From positions 4,013,501-4,077,500 of the forward strand of contig NZ_CP019419.1 of NCBI RefSeq assembly GCF_001975665.1: 64,000 nucleotides of DNA. Direction: 5' to 3'. Shown in pieces: positions 47,101 to 56,283 of this stretch. The notes beneath the pieces are model-generated. The model was not told the origin of the DNA. It made no database searches and was given only the letters and a program-made list of their open reading frames with translations. The position numbers were made by a program, and so were the translations under genes. The DNA comes from Polaribacter reichenbachii. GTDB taxonomy: Bacteria > Bacteroidota > Bacteroidia > Flavobacteriales > Flavobacteriaceae. The first letter of the stretch is position 1. Each line of letters starts with the position of its first letter.

Positions 47101-50100
47101 AATACAACGTCTACGGCTTCTATCACTGAAGATGAAACAAAAACTTTAACTGGTGCTCCAAATGGTGGTACTTGGTCTATCGTTTCTGGTGGTGGTACTA
47201 TTTCTGGAACAACTTATACGCCTGATGATATCAATACGGATACTACTGTAGTGATTCGTTATACAATTGCTGCGGATGGTGACTGTGCTGCTACAACTGA
47301 TGATGTTACTTTTACAGTGACTCCTGTTTGTAATGTAGTTGCTGATAATACAACATCAACAGCTTCTATAACAGAAGACGAAACTAAAACACTTTCAGGT
47401 GCGCCTGCTGGTGGTACTTGGTCAATCGTGTCTGGTGGTGGAACTATCAACGGAACAACTTATACTCCAGATAATATCAACACAAATACAACTATTGTAA
47501 TTCGTTATACTATTGCTGCGGATGGTGACTGTGCTGCGACTTCTGATGATGTTACGTTTACAGTAACTCCAGTGTGTGATGTAGTTGCTGATAATACAAC
47601 ATCAACAGCTTCTATAACAGAAGACGAAACTAAAACACTTTCAGGTGCGCCTGCTGGTGGTACTTGGTCAATCGTGTCTGGTGGTGGAACTATCAACGGA
47701 ACAACTTATACTCCAGATAATATCAACACAAATACAACTATTGTAATTCGTTATACTATTGCTGCGGATGGTGATTGTGCTGCGACTTCTGATGATGTGA
47801 CTTTTACGGTTACTCCTGTTTGTAATGTAGTTGCTGATAACACTACTTCTACTGCTTCAATTACAGAAGACGAAACTAAAACACTTTCAGGTGCGCCTGC
47901 TGGTGGAACTTGGTCAATCGTGTCTGGTGGTGGTTCTATTTCAGGTTCAACTTATACTCCAGATGATATCAACACGGATACAACTGTTGTAATTCGTTAT
48001 ACAATTGCTGCGGATGGTGACTGTGCTGCTACAACTGATGATGTTACTTTTACGGTTACTCCGGTTTGTGATGTAGTTGCGGATAACAATACGTCTACTG
48101 CTTCTATTACGGAAGACGAAACTAAAACACTTTCAGGTGCGCCTGCTGGTGGTACTTGGTCAATCGTGTCTGGTGGTGGAACTATCAACGGAACAACTTA
48201 TACTCCAGATAATATCAACACAAATACAACTATTGTAATTCGTTATACTATTGCTGCGGATGGTGACTGTGCTGCTACTTCTGATGATGTTACTTTTACA
48301 GTAACTCCAGTTTGTGATGTAGTTGCTGATAATACAACATCAACAGCTTCTATAACAGAAGACGAAACTAAAACACTTTCAGGTGCGCCTGTTGGTGGAA
48401 CTTGGTCAATCGTGTCTGGTGGTGGAACTATTAACGGTTCAACATATACTCCAGATGATATCAACACTGATGCTACTGTGGTAATTCGTTATACAATTGC
48501 TGCTGATGGGGACTGTGCTGCAACTTCTGATGATGTTACGTTTACTGTTACTCCTGTATGTGATGTAGTTGCTGATAATACAACATCTACTGCTTCTATC
48601 ACTGAAGATGAAACAAAAACTTTAACAGGTGCTCCTACTGGTGGTACTTGGTCTATCGTATCTGGTGGTGGTTCTATTTCTGGAACAACTTATACTCCAG
48701 ATGATATCAATACTGATACAACTGTAGTGATTCGTTATACAATTGCTGCGGATGGTGACTGTGCTGCAACCACTGATGATGTTACTTTTACAGTAACTCC
48801 AGTTTGTGATGTAGTTGCTGATAATACAACTTCTACTGCTTCAATAACAGAAAATGAAACTAAAACGCTTTCAGGTGCGCCTGCTGGTGGTACTTGGTCA
48901 ATCGTATCTGGTGGTGGTTCTATTTCAGGAACAACATATACTCCAGATGATATCAATACTGATACAACTGTAGAGATTCGTTATACAATCGCTGCTGATG
49001 GGGACTGTGCTGCAACTTCTGATGATGTTACATTTACTGTTACTCCTGTATGTGATGTAGTTGCTGATAATACAACATCTACTGCTTCTATCACTGAAGA
49101 TGAAACAAAAACTTTAACAGGTGCTCCTACTGGTGGTACTTGGTCTATCGTATCTGGTGGTGGTTCTATTTCTGGAACAACTTATACTCCAGATGATATC
49201 AATACTGATACAACTGTAGTGATTCGTTATACAATTGCTGCGGATGGTGACTGTGCTGCAACCACTGATGATGTTACTTTTACAGTAACTCCAGTTTGTG
49301 ATGTAGTTGCTGATAATACAACTTCTACTGCTTCAATAACAGAAAATGAAACTAAAACGCTTTCAGGTGCGCCTGCTGGTGGTACTTGGTCAATCGTATC
49401 TGGTGGTGGTTCTATTTCAGGAACAACATATACTCCAGATGATATCAATACTGATACAACTGTAGTGATTCGTTATACAATTGCTGCGGATGGTGACTGT
49501 GCTGCAACCACTGATGATGTTACTTTTACAGTAACTCCAGTTTGTGATGTAGTTGCTGATAATACAACTTCTACTGCTTCAATTACGGAAAGTGAAACGA
49601 AAACTTTAAGCGGTTCTCCTGCTGGTGGAACGTTCTCTATCGTTTCTGGTGGTGGTTCTATTTCTGGAACAACTTATACTCCAGATGATATCAATACTGA
49701 TACTACTGTCGTGATTCGTTATACAATTGCTGCTGATGGTGACTGTGCTGCTACAACTGATGATGTTACTTTTACAGTAACTCCTGTTTGTGATGTAGTT
49801 GCGGATAATACAACATCAACAGCTTCTATAACAGAAGATGAAACGAAAACACTTTCAGGTGCGCCTGCTGGAGGTACTTGGTCAATCGTATCTGGTGGTG
49901 GTTCTATTTCTGGAACAACATATACTCCAGATGATATCAATACTGATACAACTGTTGTAATTCGTTATACAATTGCTGCGGATGGTGATTGTGCTGCGAC
50001 AACTGATGATGTTACTTTTACAGTAACTCCTGTTTGTGATGTAGTTGCGAATAATACTACTTCTAATGCTTCAATCACGGAAGACGAAACTAAAACACTT

Positions 50101-53100
50101 TCAGGTGCGCCTGCTGGTGGTACTTGGTCAATCGTGTCTGGTGGTGGTTCTATTTCAGGTTCAACTTATACTCCAGATGATATCAATACGGATACAACTG
50201 TTGTAATTCGCTATACAATTGCTGCGGATGGTGACTGTGCTGCTACAACTGATGATGTTACTTTTACAATAACTTCTGTTTGTGATGTAGTTGCTGATAA
50301 CACTATTTCTACTGCTTCAATAACAGAAGACGAAACTAAAACACTTTCAGGTGCGCCTGTTGGTGGAACTTGGTCTATCGTATCTGGTGGTGGTTCTATT
50401 TCTGGAACAACTTATACTCCTGATGATATCAATACTGATACTACTGTCGTGATTCGTTATACAATTGCTGCGGATGGTGACTGTGCTGCTACTTCTGATG
50501 ATGTAACGTTTACGGTTTCTCCAGTTTGTAACAACCCAGTAAATACAGTGCCAGGAACTCAAACAATATCTGAAAATACTGTAAGACATAGTATTAGCGG
50601 TATAAGTGTTACAGACCCTGATTCTGATATCGCTAAAGTAAGGTTAACAGTATCTAATGGAACTTTAGGAGTTATTGTAAGAGTTAGCAATAACAGTCCT
50701 GTTACATTTAATGGCCCTGGAGATATTACAATTACAGGTACAGAAAGAGTAATAAATTCTTACTTAAGAACCTTAGTTTATAGTCCAAATTCAGGTTTTT
50801 ATGGTACAGACATTTTAACTATGACATCTATGGATAATTGTATTACTTCTTTAAGTGATATTGATACAATTGATATTATAGTTACACAAGTTTGTGAAAC
50901 TGCTGATAATACAACATCAACAGCTTCTATAACAGAAGATGAAACTAAAACGCTTTCAGGTTCGCCTGCTGGTGGTACTTGGTCTATCGTGTCTGGTGGT
51001 GGTTCTATTACTGGAACAACATATACTCCAGATGATATCAATAATGATACTACTGTTGTAATTCGTTATACAATTGCTGAAAATGGTTCTTGTGCTGCAA
51101 CCACTGATGATGTTACTTTTACAGTAACTCCAGTGTGTGATGTAGTTGCGGATAACACAACTTCTACTGCTTCAATTACAGAAGACGAAACTAAAACACT
51201 TTCAGGTGCTCCTACTGGTGGTACTTGGTCTATCGTATCTGGTGGTGGTTCTATTTCTGGAACAACATATACTCCAGATGATATCAATACTGATACAACT
51301 GTTGTAATTCGTTATACAATTGCTGCGGATGGTGATTGTGCTGCTACTTCTGATGATGTAACTTTTACGGTTACTCCATTATTAGGAAGTATTGGTGATA
51401 CTGTTTGGTATGATGCAAATAGTGATGGTTCTTTACTTGGTGAAAATGGTTTACAAGGAGCAACTGTAACTTTAGACCCAGGAACTCCTGGAGATGCAAG
51501 TGATGATGTAACCACTACAACAGATGTAAATGGTAACTATTTATTTGATGATTTGGATGCAGGAGATTACACAGTAACTGTAGATGTAAGCACAGTAACT
51601 GGTGGTTTACCTACAGGAGTAACAATTGCAGATTTAGTACAAACTTATGATAATGACGGAACAGGTTCTGCCAATACAAGTGATGTAACTTTAGCTTCTG
51701 GAGAAAATAACTTAGACCAAGACTTTGGTTATGTTGGTGATAATGGTTTAGGTTCTATAGGAGATACAGTTTGGTATGATACAGATGGAGATGGAATTAA
51801 AGATGCAAGCGAAGCTGGTTTAGGTGGTGCAACTGTAACTTTAGATCCAGGAACTCCTGGTGATGCTAGTGATGATGTAACTACAATTACAGATGCAAAT
51901 GGTAATTATTTATTCGATAATTTACCAGCTGGAACTTACACTGTTTCTGTTGATGTTAGTACTGTAACTTCTGGTATCCCTGCAGGTAAAACTCCAGCTG
52001 ATTTAGTACAAACTTATGATGATGATAGTGTTGGTACTCCAAACAATAGTACCATTAACTTAGCACAAGGTGAAGATAACTTAGATCAAGATTTTGCATA
52101 TATCGTGCCAACAGGTGGAACTTCTGGAGGAAACTCTGGTGGTGTTGAATCTGAATCTTTAGGTGATGCAATCTCTAAAATCTACGTAGGTAGAAAAAAG
52201 AATTCTGTACCAACTCAATTTGTAAAATCAAGTGAAAACTTATTTAACAAAGCAAAATTAAAATCAAAACAACCTTACCAAGGTAAAGGACAAACAATGT
52301 TAGATATGTTCCCAGCGCAATTATATGCTGGTAATGTAGCAAACGTTACTTCGCCTACAGATATCTTAGATTACACAATTGCTGATGAAGTATTGTCTGT
52401 AGATTTCTCTTTAAATGGTGAAACAAAAGGTGTTGTTTTAGGAATTAAAACTTCTGATAAAATTTATAATCACACTAAAGCGTCTTGTGATCGTTTAAGA
52501 GGTGCTGAGATTTTAAACATTCAGAAAGTACAAATTCAAGGGTATAATTTCTTAATGCAAGGTATCAAACAAAGAAGTGGTGAGATAGAATATGCAATCT
52601 CTTTTGCAACTGCTAAGAATAATAACGATGCAAATTATACCATTCAAACGAACTGGTATGTTAACAATTATACTAAGTTTAATGATGTGTATAACTTCCA
52701 AGTATGGTCTACAAGACCAGCTGATACTCAGAAGTTAGTTGCTGATATTTTAAACAACTTAAAAACTTATATTCCTGTTGCACAAACAGAAGTACAGAAG
52801 TTTCCAGAAACGTATGCTTCTAAAATTTACAGAGATAAAGGAGAATTAGTTGTAGCATTAAGAAGTACAGAAGAAGGTAATACTGCAGATATTTCTATGG
52901 TTGAATTGTATTCTGAAACTGCAAATAACATCAAACACAGATATAATACTGTAAGTACAGAAATTCAACAGAGTTTAAGAGTTGATATTGCAGATGGTTA
53001 TGAGTATGATGCTTTAATTAAAGTTGAAGATGAAGTTGAAGATGCATTCTATCACGCAGATGGTAACTGGGGATTAGATTATGATTCTAGATACACAGAA

Positions 53101-53829
53101 ATCAAGAACTACTTTGTTTGGAATGATTTTGATAGAGAATATCAAGATGATGAATATACAATCAACAGAAGTGTAGAGTTACAAGCAACAAGTGATTATG
53201 ATTACTTAACAGTATACAAATCATTATTACCTGGTACTTTATCAGCAGATTATTCTGAGTACAATTATGTAGCCTTTACAGCTAAAGGATCTGGATTAAT
53301 GGAATTAGGTTTACTAAAATCATCAATCGAAGATTGGACAGCTCAATATAAAGTAATGGTAGATTTATCTGAAGAAGAGCAAACATACTATGTTCCTTTT
53401 GATGTATTTACATCAAGCGCAACTCAAGAAAAATTAACTGCAGAAGATTTAACAATGTTAACCTTTACTTTTTTACCTGTTGAAGCAAACACAACTGAAT
53501 TAGATTTAGAAATCTCTGATGTGAAGTTTACGAAGATTGCAAACGAAGATCAAATCATCGAAAAAATCGAAACTTTTGAAAATGAGTTTATGGCTTACCC
53601 TAACCCATCAAAAGGAAATGTAAACTTATTGTTATTCAGTGAAACTGATACAGAAGCTACAGTAACTTTATCTGATGTAACAGGTAAAGTAATTTACAAA
53701 GGTAAAACTCAGTTAAACGCTGGTAAAAACGAATTAGAGTATAACTTTAAAGTAAAAACAGGCGTTATGTTATTACAAGTAACATCACCAGAAACTGATT
53801 ATGGAACATCTAAAATTATTTTTAGATAG
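44161..53829 (+). CDS. Giant repeat-rich T9SS type A surface protein
   Basis: 3,222 aa. Signal anchor-like start with export signal about 25-42 (LLVLVILFTSLGFYAQ). Residues 60-260 resemble a thioester-type adhesin domain (GVPSFCLSLN..., AIAVTVWHW), tentative. First 82-residue repeat at 491-570. Choice-of-anchor-A-like domain about 575-880 (LDFNIFTLNSLSL, GSVATGGDLTVLGNY, IVGSVFAPFANINK). Fifteen contiguous 81/82-residue repeats 894-2122 (each CDVVADNTTSTASITE then GGTWSIVSGGG, DCAAT(T/S)DDVTFTVTP). A cadherin-like domain follows at 2123-2244, two more repeats to 2406, then two SdrD-B-like domains (LGSIGDTVWYD, NGNYLFDDL). A 900-residue unique region includes a carbohydrate-binding-like beta domain near 3040-3135. 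C-terminal T9SS type A sorting domain (MAYPNPSKGNVNLLL) follows. Probably a cell-surface adhesin. Confidence 0.93.
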   Translation: MKKQITLYQTKKLNPYLNLRRFKNLLVLVILFTSLGFYAQSQNSISDDSQGKMSIRQNAQSSAKSNTKFAVEDLSIINSYTNRTGVCSPETSLIITEDSSWGISRSTINNSGVPSFCLSLNDDAPDVDDIYNTTLTPSTDISFANNNYTTNQILDKVQRTLAVMTHSSYAPSSQPSSLTDNFHRAIAVTVWHWTNNLDTSNYNYTWTGNSGNTYSVSNLINWVNNGTLQPSEVFWLLPENNSNQPEVLLNENTSSDCCPTPPSITTSVSAATSGNNGKITLDSNSGGLYYGISSANAGSYNGPTTIVTATEIPGSLPSTILSTGASTGGTYIVRVFTNIDGCYTDYTVTIPPNTGQSCTSVYATYQSDQNNVNGRNNVSGAADGNYAEIHSSNQQLILDFNQIFPAGTEYKITWKKKSGASGTAYIDLSESTSSNSGFTNHPTSPSTSSTSFITTTVTSNSAFRYLAFDKGNINNTDYDLDAVEVSVCVSCDVADNTTTTASITESETKTLTGSPSGGTWSVVSGGGAINGTTYTPDDVNTNTTVTLRYTIAADGSCAATTDDVTFNVTSLNCDRTSPTAPALDFNIFTLNSLSLQTNETEGSVATGGDLTVLGNYQVAINNPGTFQVNNTPIGLLVGGKINYQSGNSLQVNSNSYVKIGNGQGSNVWYTDQNNAYSNIRITPSTNYNSTPRIDLQTNANNLNVSATNNPVFESNLIDFTSAFQTLQANSITLSQNANNAQLTNANGQSISNTSLPNQIKINLQDGINYLNVTGTDLNNVDVITFNNAPSASKVLVVNVNASGTFNWDVWNQSAISQQNAPYIIYNFYNATTLNIVGNPTIVGSVFAPFANINKTVNQSNLEGQVIGLSFNHAGGQVHTANFTPALINCAEVSCDVADNTTSTTSITEGETKTLSGSPAGGTWSIISGGGSISGNTYTPDDINTDTTVVIRYTIAADGDCAATTDDVTFTVTPVCDVVADNTTSTASITEDETKTLTGAPNGGTWSIVSGGGTISGTTYTPDDINTDTTVVIRYTIAADGDCAATTDDVTFTVTPVCNVVADNTTSTASITEDETKTLSGAPAGGTWSIVSGGGTINGTTYTPDNINTNTTIVIRYTIAADGDCAATSDDVTFTVTPVCDVVADNTTSTASITEDETKTLSGAPAGGTWSIVSGGGTINGTTYTPDNINTNTTIVIRYTIAADGDCAATSDDVTFTVTPVCNVVADNTTSTASITEDETKTLSGAPAGGTWSIVSGGGSISGSTYTPDDINTDTTVVIRYTIAADGDCAATTDDVTFTVTPVCDVVADNNTSTASITEDETKTLSGAPAGGTWSIVSGGGTINGTTYTPDNINTNTTIVIRYTIAADGDCAATSDDVTFTVTPVCDVVADNTTSTASITEDETKTLSGAPVGGTWSIVSGGGTINGSTYTPDDINTDATVVIRYTIAADGDCAATSDDVTFTVTPVCDVVADNTTSTASITEDETKTLTGAPTGGTWSIVSGGGSISGTTYTPDDINTDTTVVIRYTIAADGDCAATTDDVTFTVTPVCDVVADNTTSTASITENETKTLSGAPAGGTWSIVSGGGSISGTTYTPDDINTDTTVEIRYTIAADGDCAATSDDVTFTVTPVCDVVADNTTSTASITEDETKTLTGAPTGGTWSIVSGGGSISGTTYTPDDINTDTTVVIRYTIAADGDCAATTDDVTFTVTPVCDVVADNTTSTASITENETKTLSGAPAGGTWSIVSGGGSISGTTYTPDDINTDTTVVIRYTIAADGDCAATTDDVTFTVTPVCDVVADNTTSTASITESETKTLSGSPAGGTFSIVSGGGSISGTTYTPDDINTDTTVVIRYTIAADGDCAATTDDVTFTVTPVCDVVADNTTSTASITEDETKTLSGAPAGGTWSIVSGGGSISGTTYTPDDINTDTTVVIRYTIAADGDCAATTDDVTFTVTPVCDVVANNTTSNASITEDETKTLSGAPAGGTWSIVSGGGSISGSTYTPDDINTDTTVVIRYTIAADGDCAATTDDVTFTITSVCDVVADNTISTASITEDETKTLSGAPVGGTWSIVSGGGSISGTTYTPDDINTDTTVVIRYTIAADGDCAATSDDVTFTVSPVCNNPVNTVPGTQTISENTVRHSISGISVTDPDSDIAKVRLTVSNGTLGVIVRVSNNSPVTFNGPGDITITGTERVINSYLRTLVYSPNSGFYGTDILTMTSMDNCITSLSDIDTIDIIVTQVCETADNTTSTASITEDETKTLSGSPAGGTWSIVSGGGSITGTTYTPDDINNDTTVVIRYTIAENGSCAATTDDVTFTVTPVCDVVADNTTSTASITEDETKTLSGAPTGGTWSIVSGGGSISGTTYTPDDINTDTTVVIRYTIAADGDCAATSDDVTFTVTPLLGSIGDTVWYDANSDGSLLGENGLQGATVTLDPGTPGDASDDVTTTTDVNGNYLFDDLDAGDYTVTVDVSTVTGGLPTGVTIADLVQTYDNDGTGSANTSDVTLASGENNLDQDFGYVGDNGLGSIGDTVWYDTDGDGIKDASEAGLGGATVTLDPGTPGDASDDVTTITDANGNYLFDNLPAGTYTVSVDVSTVTSGIPAGKTPADLVQTYDDDSVGTPNNSTINLAQGEDNLDQDFAYIVPTGGTSGGNSGGVESESLGDAISKIYVGRKKNSVPTQFVKSSENLFNKAKLKSKQPYQGKGQTMLDMFPAQLYAGNVANVTSPTDILDYTIADEVLSVDFSLNGETKGVVLGIKTSDKIYNHTKASCDRLRGAEILNIQKVQIQGYNFLMQGIKQRSGEIEYAISFATAKNNNDANYTIQTNWYVNNYTKFNDVYNFQVWSTRPADTQKLVADILNNLKTYIPVAQTEVQKFPETYASKIYRDKGELVVALRSTEEGNTADISMVELYSETANNIKHRYNTVSTEIQQSLRVDIADGYEYDALIKVEDEVEDAFYHADGNWGLDYDSRYTEIKNYFVWNDFDREYQDDEYTINRSVELQATSDYDYLTVYKSLLPGTLSADYSEYNYVAFTAKGSGLMELGLLKSSIEDWTAQYKVMVDLSEEEQTYYVPFDVFTSSATQEKLTAEDLTMLTFTFLPVEANTTELDLEISDVKFTKIANEDQIIEKIETFENEFMAYPNPSKGNVNLLLFSETDTEATVTLSDVTGKVIYKGKTQLNAGKNELEYNFKVKTGVMLLQVTSPETDYGTSKIIFR
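45631..45876 (+). repeat. Isolated first copy of the 246-bp coding repeat
   Basis: Encodes CDVADNTTTTASITESETKT... to VTFNVTSL. It is more diverged than the main array and is separated from it by the choice-of-anchor-A-like domain. Confidence 0.85.
46840..50526 (+). repeat. Array of fifteen 243/246-bp coding repeats
   Basis: The first unit is 243 bp (46840-47082); fourteen 246-bp units follow exactly from 47083 to 50526. Each encodes an 81/82-residue Ig-like module starting with Cys. Units at 47329 and 47575 are almost identical at DNA level over most of their length. The 492-bp pair 48559-49050 is nearly identical to 49051-49542, pointing to recent unequal exchange. Confidence 0.95.
50893..51378 (+). 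repeat. Two further copies of the coding repeat
   Basis: Units begin at 50893 (243 bp) and 51136, after a 366-bp cadherin-like insert (50527-50892). The second runs into the SdrD-B-like domains at about 51380. Confidence 0.9.
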
Positions 53830-53871
53830 ATATAAATAAGTGTAAATAAGTTGGGGGATTTATTTATTAAA

Positions 53872-53905
53872 AGACACCTTAAGACTTTAACCTTTTAAGG
53901 TGTCT
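53872..53905 (+). terminator. Hairpin after the giant gene
   Basis: agacaccttaa (53872-53882) pairs perfectly with ttaaggtgtct (53895-53905), loop 12 nt. No T tail follows, so it may protect the mRNA end rather than terminate alone. Confidence 0.5.
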
Positions 53906-53963
53906 ACAAAAAATCAATAGTTTGAATAATTTTTAGGGGTATTAATTTGAAACTATTGACTCC

Positions 53964-53994
53964 AAGAGAGCTGATTTATCAGCTCTCTTTTTTG
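53964..53994 (+). terminator. Intrinsic terminator downstream of the giant gene
   Basis: aagagagctga (53964-53974) pairs with tcagctctctt (53979-53989) around a TTTA loop, followed by ttttt. A clear stem plus T-run 135 bp after the stop. Confidence 0.85.
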
Positions 53995-54070
53995 TTTACC
54001 ACAACTCCCTCTCCTTTAAAAAAAGAAAATCAATATTTGACATTTCACTTTTTCATTTTATAAATAAGTT

Positions 54071-54098
54071 TTTGATTCAATTAACATTCGTATTTTTG
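54071..54098 (+). promoter_or_regulatory. Promoter of pdxH
   Basis: TTTG (54071-54074), 16-bp spacer, TATTTTTG (54091-54098). The -7 box is exact; the spacer is shorter than the usual 19 bp. The ATG is 20 bp downstream, giving a very short leader. Confidence 0.5.
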
Positions 54099-54117
54099 TA
54101 TCAACAACAAACGGAAG

Positions 54118-54765
54118 ATGTCACAAGATTTAAGCAACTATAGAAAATCATACGAAAAACAAGAACTCTTAGAAAATAATTGTCCAGAAAATCCTATAGA
54201 ACTATTTCAAACCTGGTTTAGAAATGCAGACGAATCAGAAAGTGTAGAAGAAACAAATGCAATGCATATTTCTACAATTGGTTTAGATGGTTTTCCTAAA
54301 AATAGAGTTGTATTATTAAAAAAAATAACTTGGGAAGGGTTTATATTTTACAGTAATTATACTTCAGAAAAAGGAAAAGCAATAGAAAAGAATAGCAATA
54401 TCTGTTTATCTTTTTTTTGGCCAAGTTTAGAACAACAAATCATAATTAAAGGACAGGCAGAAAAATTAGCAGAAAATCTATCTGATGGTTATTTTGAATC
54501 TAGACCAGATGGTAGCAAACTAGGTGCTTGGGCATCTAACCAAAGTACGGTAGTTTCGTCGAGAGAAGAATTAGACAAGAACCTAAAAATGTTCGAAAGA
54601 AACTTTGAAGGTAAAGAAATTTTAAGACCAGATCATTGGGGAGGATATTTAGTAAAACCTATTTCTATAGAATTTTGGCAAGGCAGGCCAAATAGAATGC
54701 ATGATAGATTAAGATATTCTTTACAAAAAGATTTCTCTTGGAAATTAGAGCGATTAGCACCTTAA
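54118..54765 (+). CDS. pdxH: Pyridoxamine 5'-phosphate oxidase
   Basis: 215 aa (E. coli 218). N-terminal substrate-binding segment LSNYRKSYEKQELLENNCPE, FMN-binding GLDGFPKNRVVLLKKITWEG and FYSNYTSEKGKA, QQIIIKGQAEKL, SRPDGSKLGAWASNQS, and the C-terminal signature EFWQGRPNRMHDRLRY...LERLAP. Oxidises pyridoxine or pyridoxamine phosphate to PLP with FMN. Followed 32 bp later by the sixA-like gene. Confidence 0.97.
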   Translation: MSQDLSNYRKSYEKQELLENNCPENPIELFQTWFRNADESESVEETNAMHISTIGLDGFPKNRVVLLKKITWEGFIFYSNYTSEKGKAIEKNSNICLSFFWPSLEQQIIIKGQAEKLAENLSDGYFESRPDGSKLGAWASNQSTVVSSREELDKNLKMFERNFEGKEILRPDHWGGYLVKPISIEFWQGRPNRMHDRLRYSLQKDFSWKLERLAP

Positions 54766-54797
54766 TTTTTATATTTACAATTCATTAACCAAATTAA

Positions 54798-55286
54798 ATG
54801 AAAACACTTTATATAGTTCGTCATGCAAAATCTTCTTGGGAATATTCAGGAATTGATGATATAGATAGACCTCTAAAAAAAAGAGGAATTAAGGATGCCC
54901 ATTTAATGTCTAAGTATTTGGCAAAAAATATTGAAAGACCAGATGTTTTTGTATCTAGTAGTGCAAATAGAGCCTTACATACATCTATTATATTTTGCGA
55001 AAACATGGGATACCCTTTAGCTAACCTTCAAATAAATAGACAGTTGTATAGCTTTAGTGATGGTTATTTGGTAAAAACAGTATGCGCTTTAGATGATGCT
55101 TTTAACTCCGCAATTATTTTTAGTCATGATCATGGTATCAATACTTTTGTAAATAAATTTGGTAATAAACCTATTGCACATGTAACTACTTGTGGAATTA
55201 TTGGTATTCAATTCGAAGAAAAACATTGGAAAAACATCAAAAAAGGTAAAACTTTTATGGTAGAATTCCCTAAAAATCTAAAATAA
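54798..55286 (+). CDS. sixA: SixA-like histidine phosphatase
   Basis: 162 aa, the same size as E. coli SixA (161). Catalytic motif LYIVRHAKSSW with the RH nucleophile at 8-9, then RPLKKRG and SSSANRALHTS with the second arginine, and IIFSHDHGIN with the second catalytic histidine near 113. SixA removes phosphate from phosphohistidine proteins. Next to a ppx/gppA gene, 7 bp downstream; this pairing is common in Bacteroidota, often with ppk, which is not in this window. Confidence 0.88.
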   Translation: MKTLYIVRHAKSSWEYSGIDDIDRPLKKRGIKDAHLMSKYLAKNIERPDVFVSSSANRALHTSIIFCENMGYPLANLQINRQLYSFSDGYLVKTVCALDDAFNSAIIFSHDHGINTFVNKFGNKPIAHVTTCGIIGIQFEEKHWKNIKKGKTFMVEFPKNLK

Positions 55287-55293
55287 TTTCGGC

Positions 55294-56190
55294 TTGTTAG
55301 AAATAAAAAAATATGGTGCCATAGATATTGGTTCAAATGCAATAAGACTTCTAGTTTCTAATATTGTTATTAAAAAAGGGAATGATATTCAGTTTAAAAA
55401 ATCATCTTTAGTTCGTGTTCCAATAAGATTGGGTGCAGATTCTTTTGTAAAAGGCATTATCAGTGATGAAAATATTACTCGAATGATCGATGCTATGGAG
55501 GCTTTTAAACTTTTAATGAAAGTACATAACGTAGAAAAGTACAAAGCCTGTGCTACTTCTGCAATGAGAGAAGCAAAAAACGGAGCAGAAGTAGTAGCAC
55601 AAATTTTAAATAAAACTGGTGTACAAATAGATATTATTGGTGGTAAAGAAGAAGCTGCAATTATATCTTCTACAGATTTAAGCAAACTTATTAGCGGAGA
55701 CAATTCTTATTTATATGTTGATGTTGGTGGTGGAAGTACAGAATTTACTATTTTTTCGGCAGGGAAGATTACAACATCAAAATCCTTTAAAATGGGTACA
55801 GTTCGTTTATTAAACAACAAAAAATCGGTTAACAAAGCGATTTTTGCTGATGTTGAAAAATGGATTAAAAAAAATACTAAAGATTTAAAAAATTTAGCTT
55901 TAATTGGTTCAGGAGGTAACATCAATAAGCTCTTTAAAATGTCTGGTAGAACAGAAGGAAAACCAATTTCTTACATCTACTTAAATGCACAATATCAGTT
56001 CTTAAAAAAGATGAGTTATCAAGAGCGAGTTTCTGAATTAAGTTTAAACCCAGATAGAGCCGATGTTATAATTCCTGCTACTAAAATTTATCTTTCTGCC
56101 ATGAAATGGAGTGGAGCTAGTAAAATATACGTTCCAAAAATTGGTCTTTCAGACGGAATTATAAAAAGTTTATTCTACAATAAGATATAA
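55294..56190 (+). CDS. Exopolyphosphatase / guanosine pentaphosphatase (Ppx/GppA)
   Basis: 298 aa, the short single-module form. The TTG at 55294 is the only start that retains the family N-terminus (LEIKKYGAIDIGSNAIRLLV); no ATG lies between the preceding stop and this motif. Actin-like phosphate 1 motif AIDIGSNAIRLL, KACATSAMREAKNG, GGKEEAAIISS, phosphate 2 YVDVGGGSTEF, and adenosine-type motif ALIGSGGNINKL. Hydrolyses polyphosphate or pppGpp. It would be co-transcribed with sixA. Confidence 0.92.
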   Translation: MLEIKKYGAIDIGSNAIRLLVSNIVIKKGNDIQFKKSSLVRVPIRLGADSFVKGIISDENITRMIDAMEAFKLLMKVHNVEKYKACATSAMREAKNGAEVVAQILNKTGVQIDIIGGKEEAAIISSTDLSKLISGDNSYLYVDVGGGSTEFTIFSAGKITTSKSFKMGTVRLLNNKKSVNKAIFADVEKWIKKNTKDLKNLALIGSGGNINKLFKMSGRTEGKPISYIYLNAQYQFLKKMSYQERVSELSLNPDRADVIIPATKIYLSAMKWSGASKIYVPKIGLSDGIIKSLFYNKI

Positions 56191-56227
56191 ATTCTCATTT
56201 TTACACTCGGTTTTTAAATGTTTTTAG

Positions 56228-56235
56228 TACATTTG
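56228..56235 (+). promoter_or_regulatory. -7 box for the first OmpA-family gene
   Basis: TACATTTG matches TANNTTTG, 49 bp before the ATG at 56284. No clear -33 box. Confidence 0.45.
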
Positions 56236-56283
56236 GCTTAATGTTAATCACTGAATTCAAAGTATTTGTTAATGTTAAAAATC

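Noticed and set aside
46840..50526. Regular direct repeats that could be mistaken for a CRISPR array
   Set aside because: Units are 246 bp, in frame and without unique spacers; they encode a protein module.
46791..51515. A family of 63-80 aa antisense frames repeated through the giant gene
   Set aside because: They recur because the sense DNA repeats every 246 bp, have the composition of reverse-complemented Thr/Ser/Asp codons, and have no start signals of their own.
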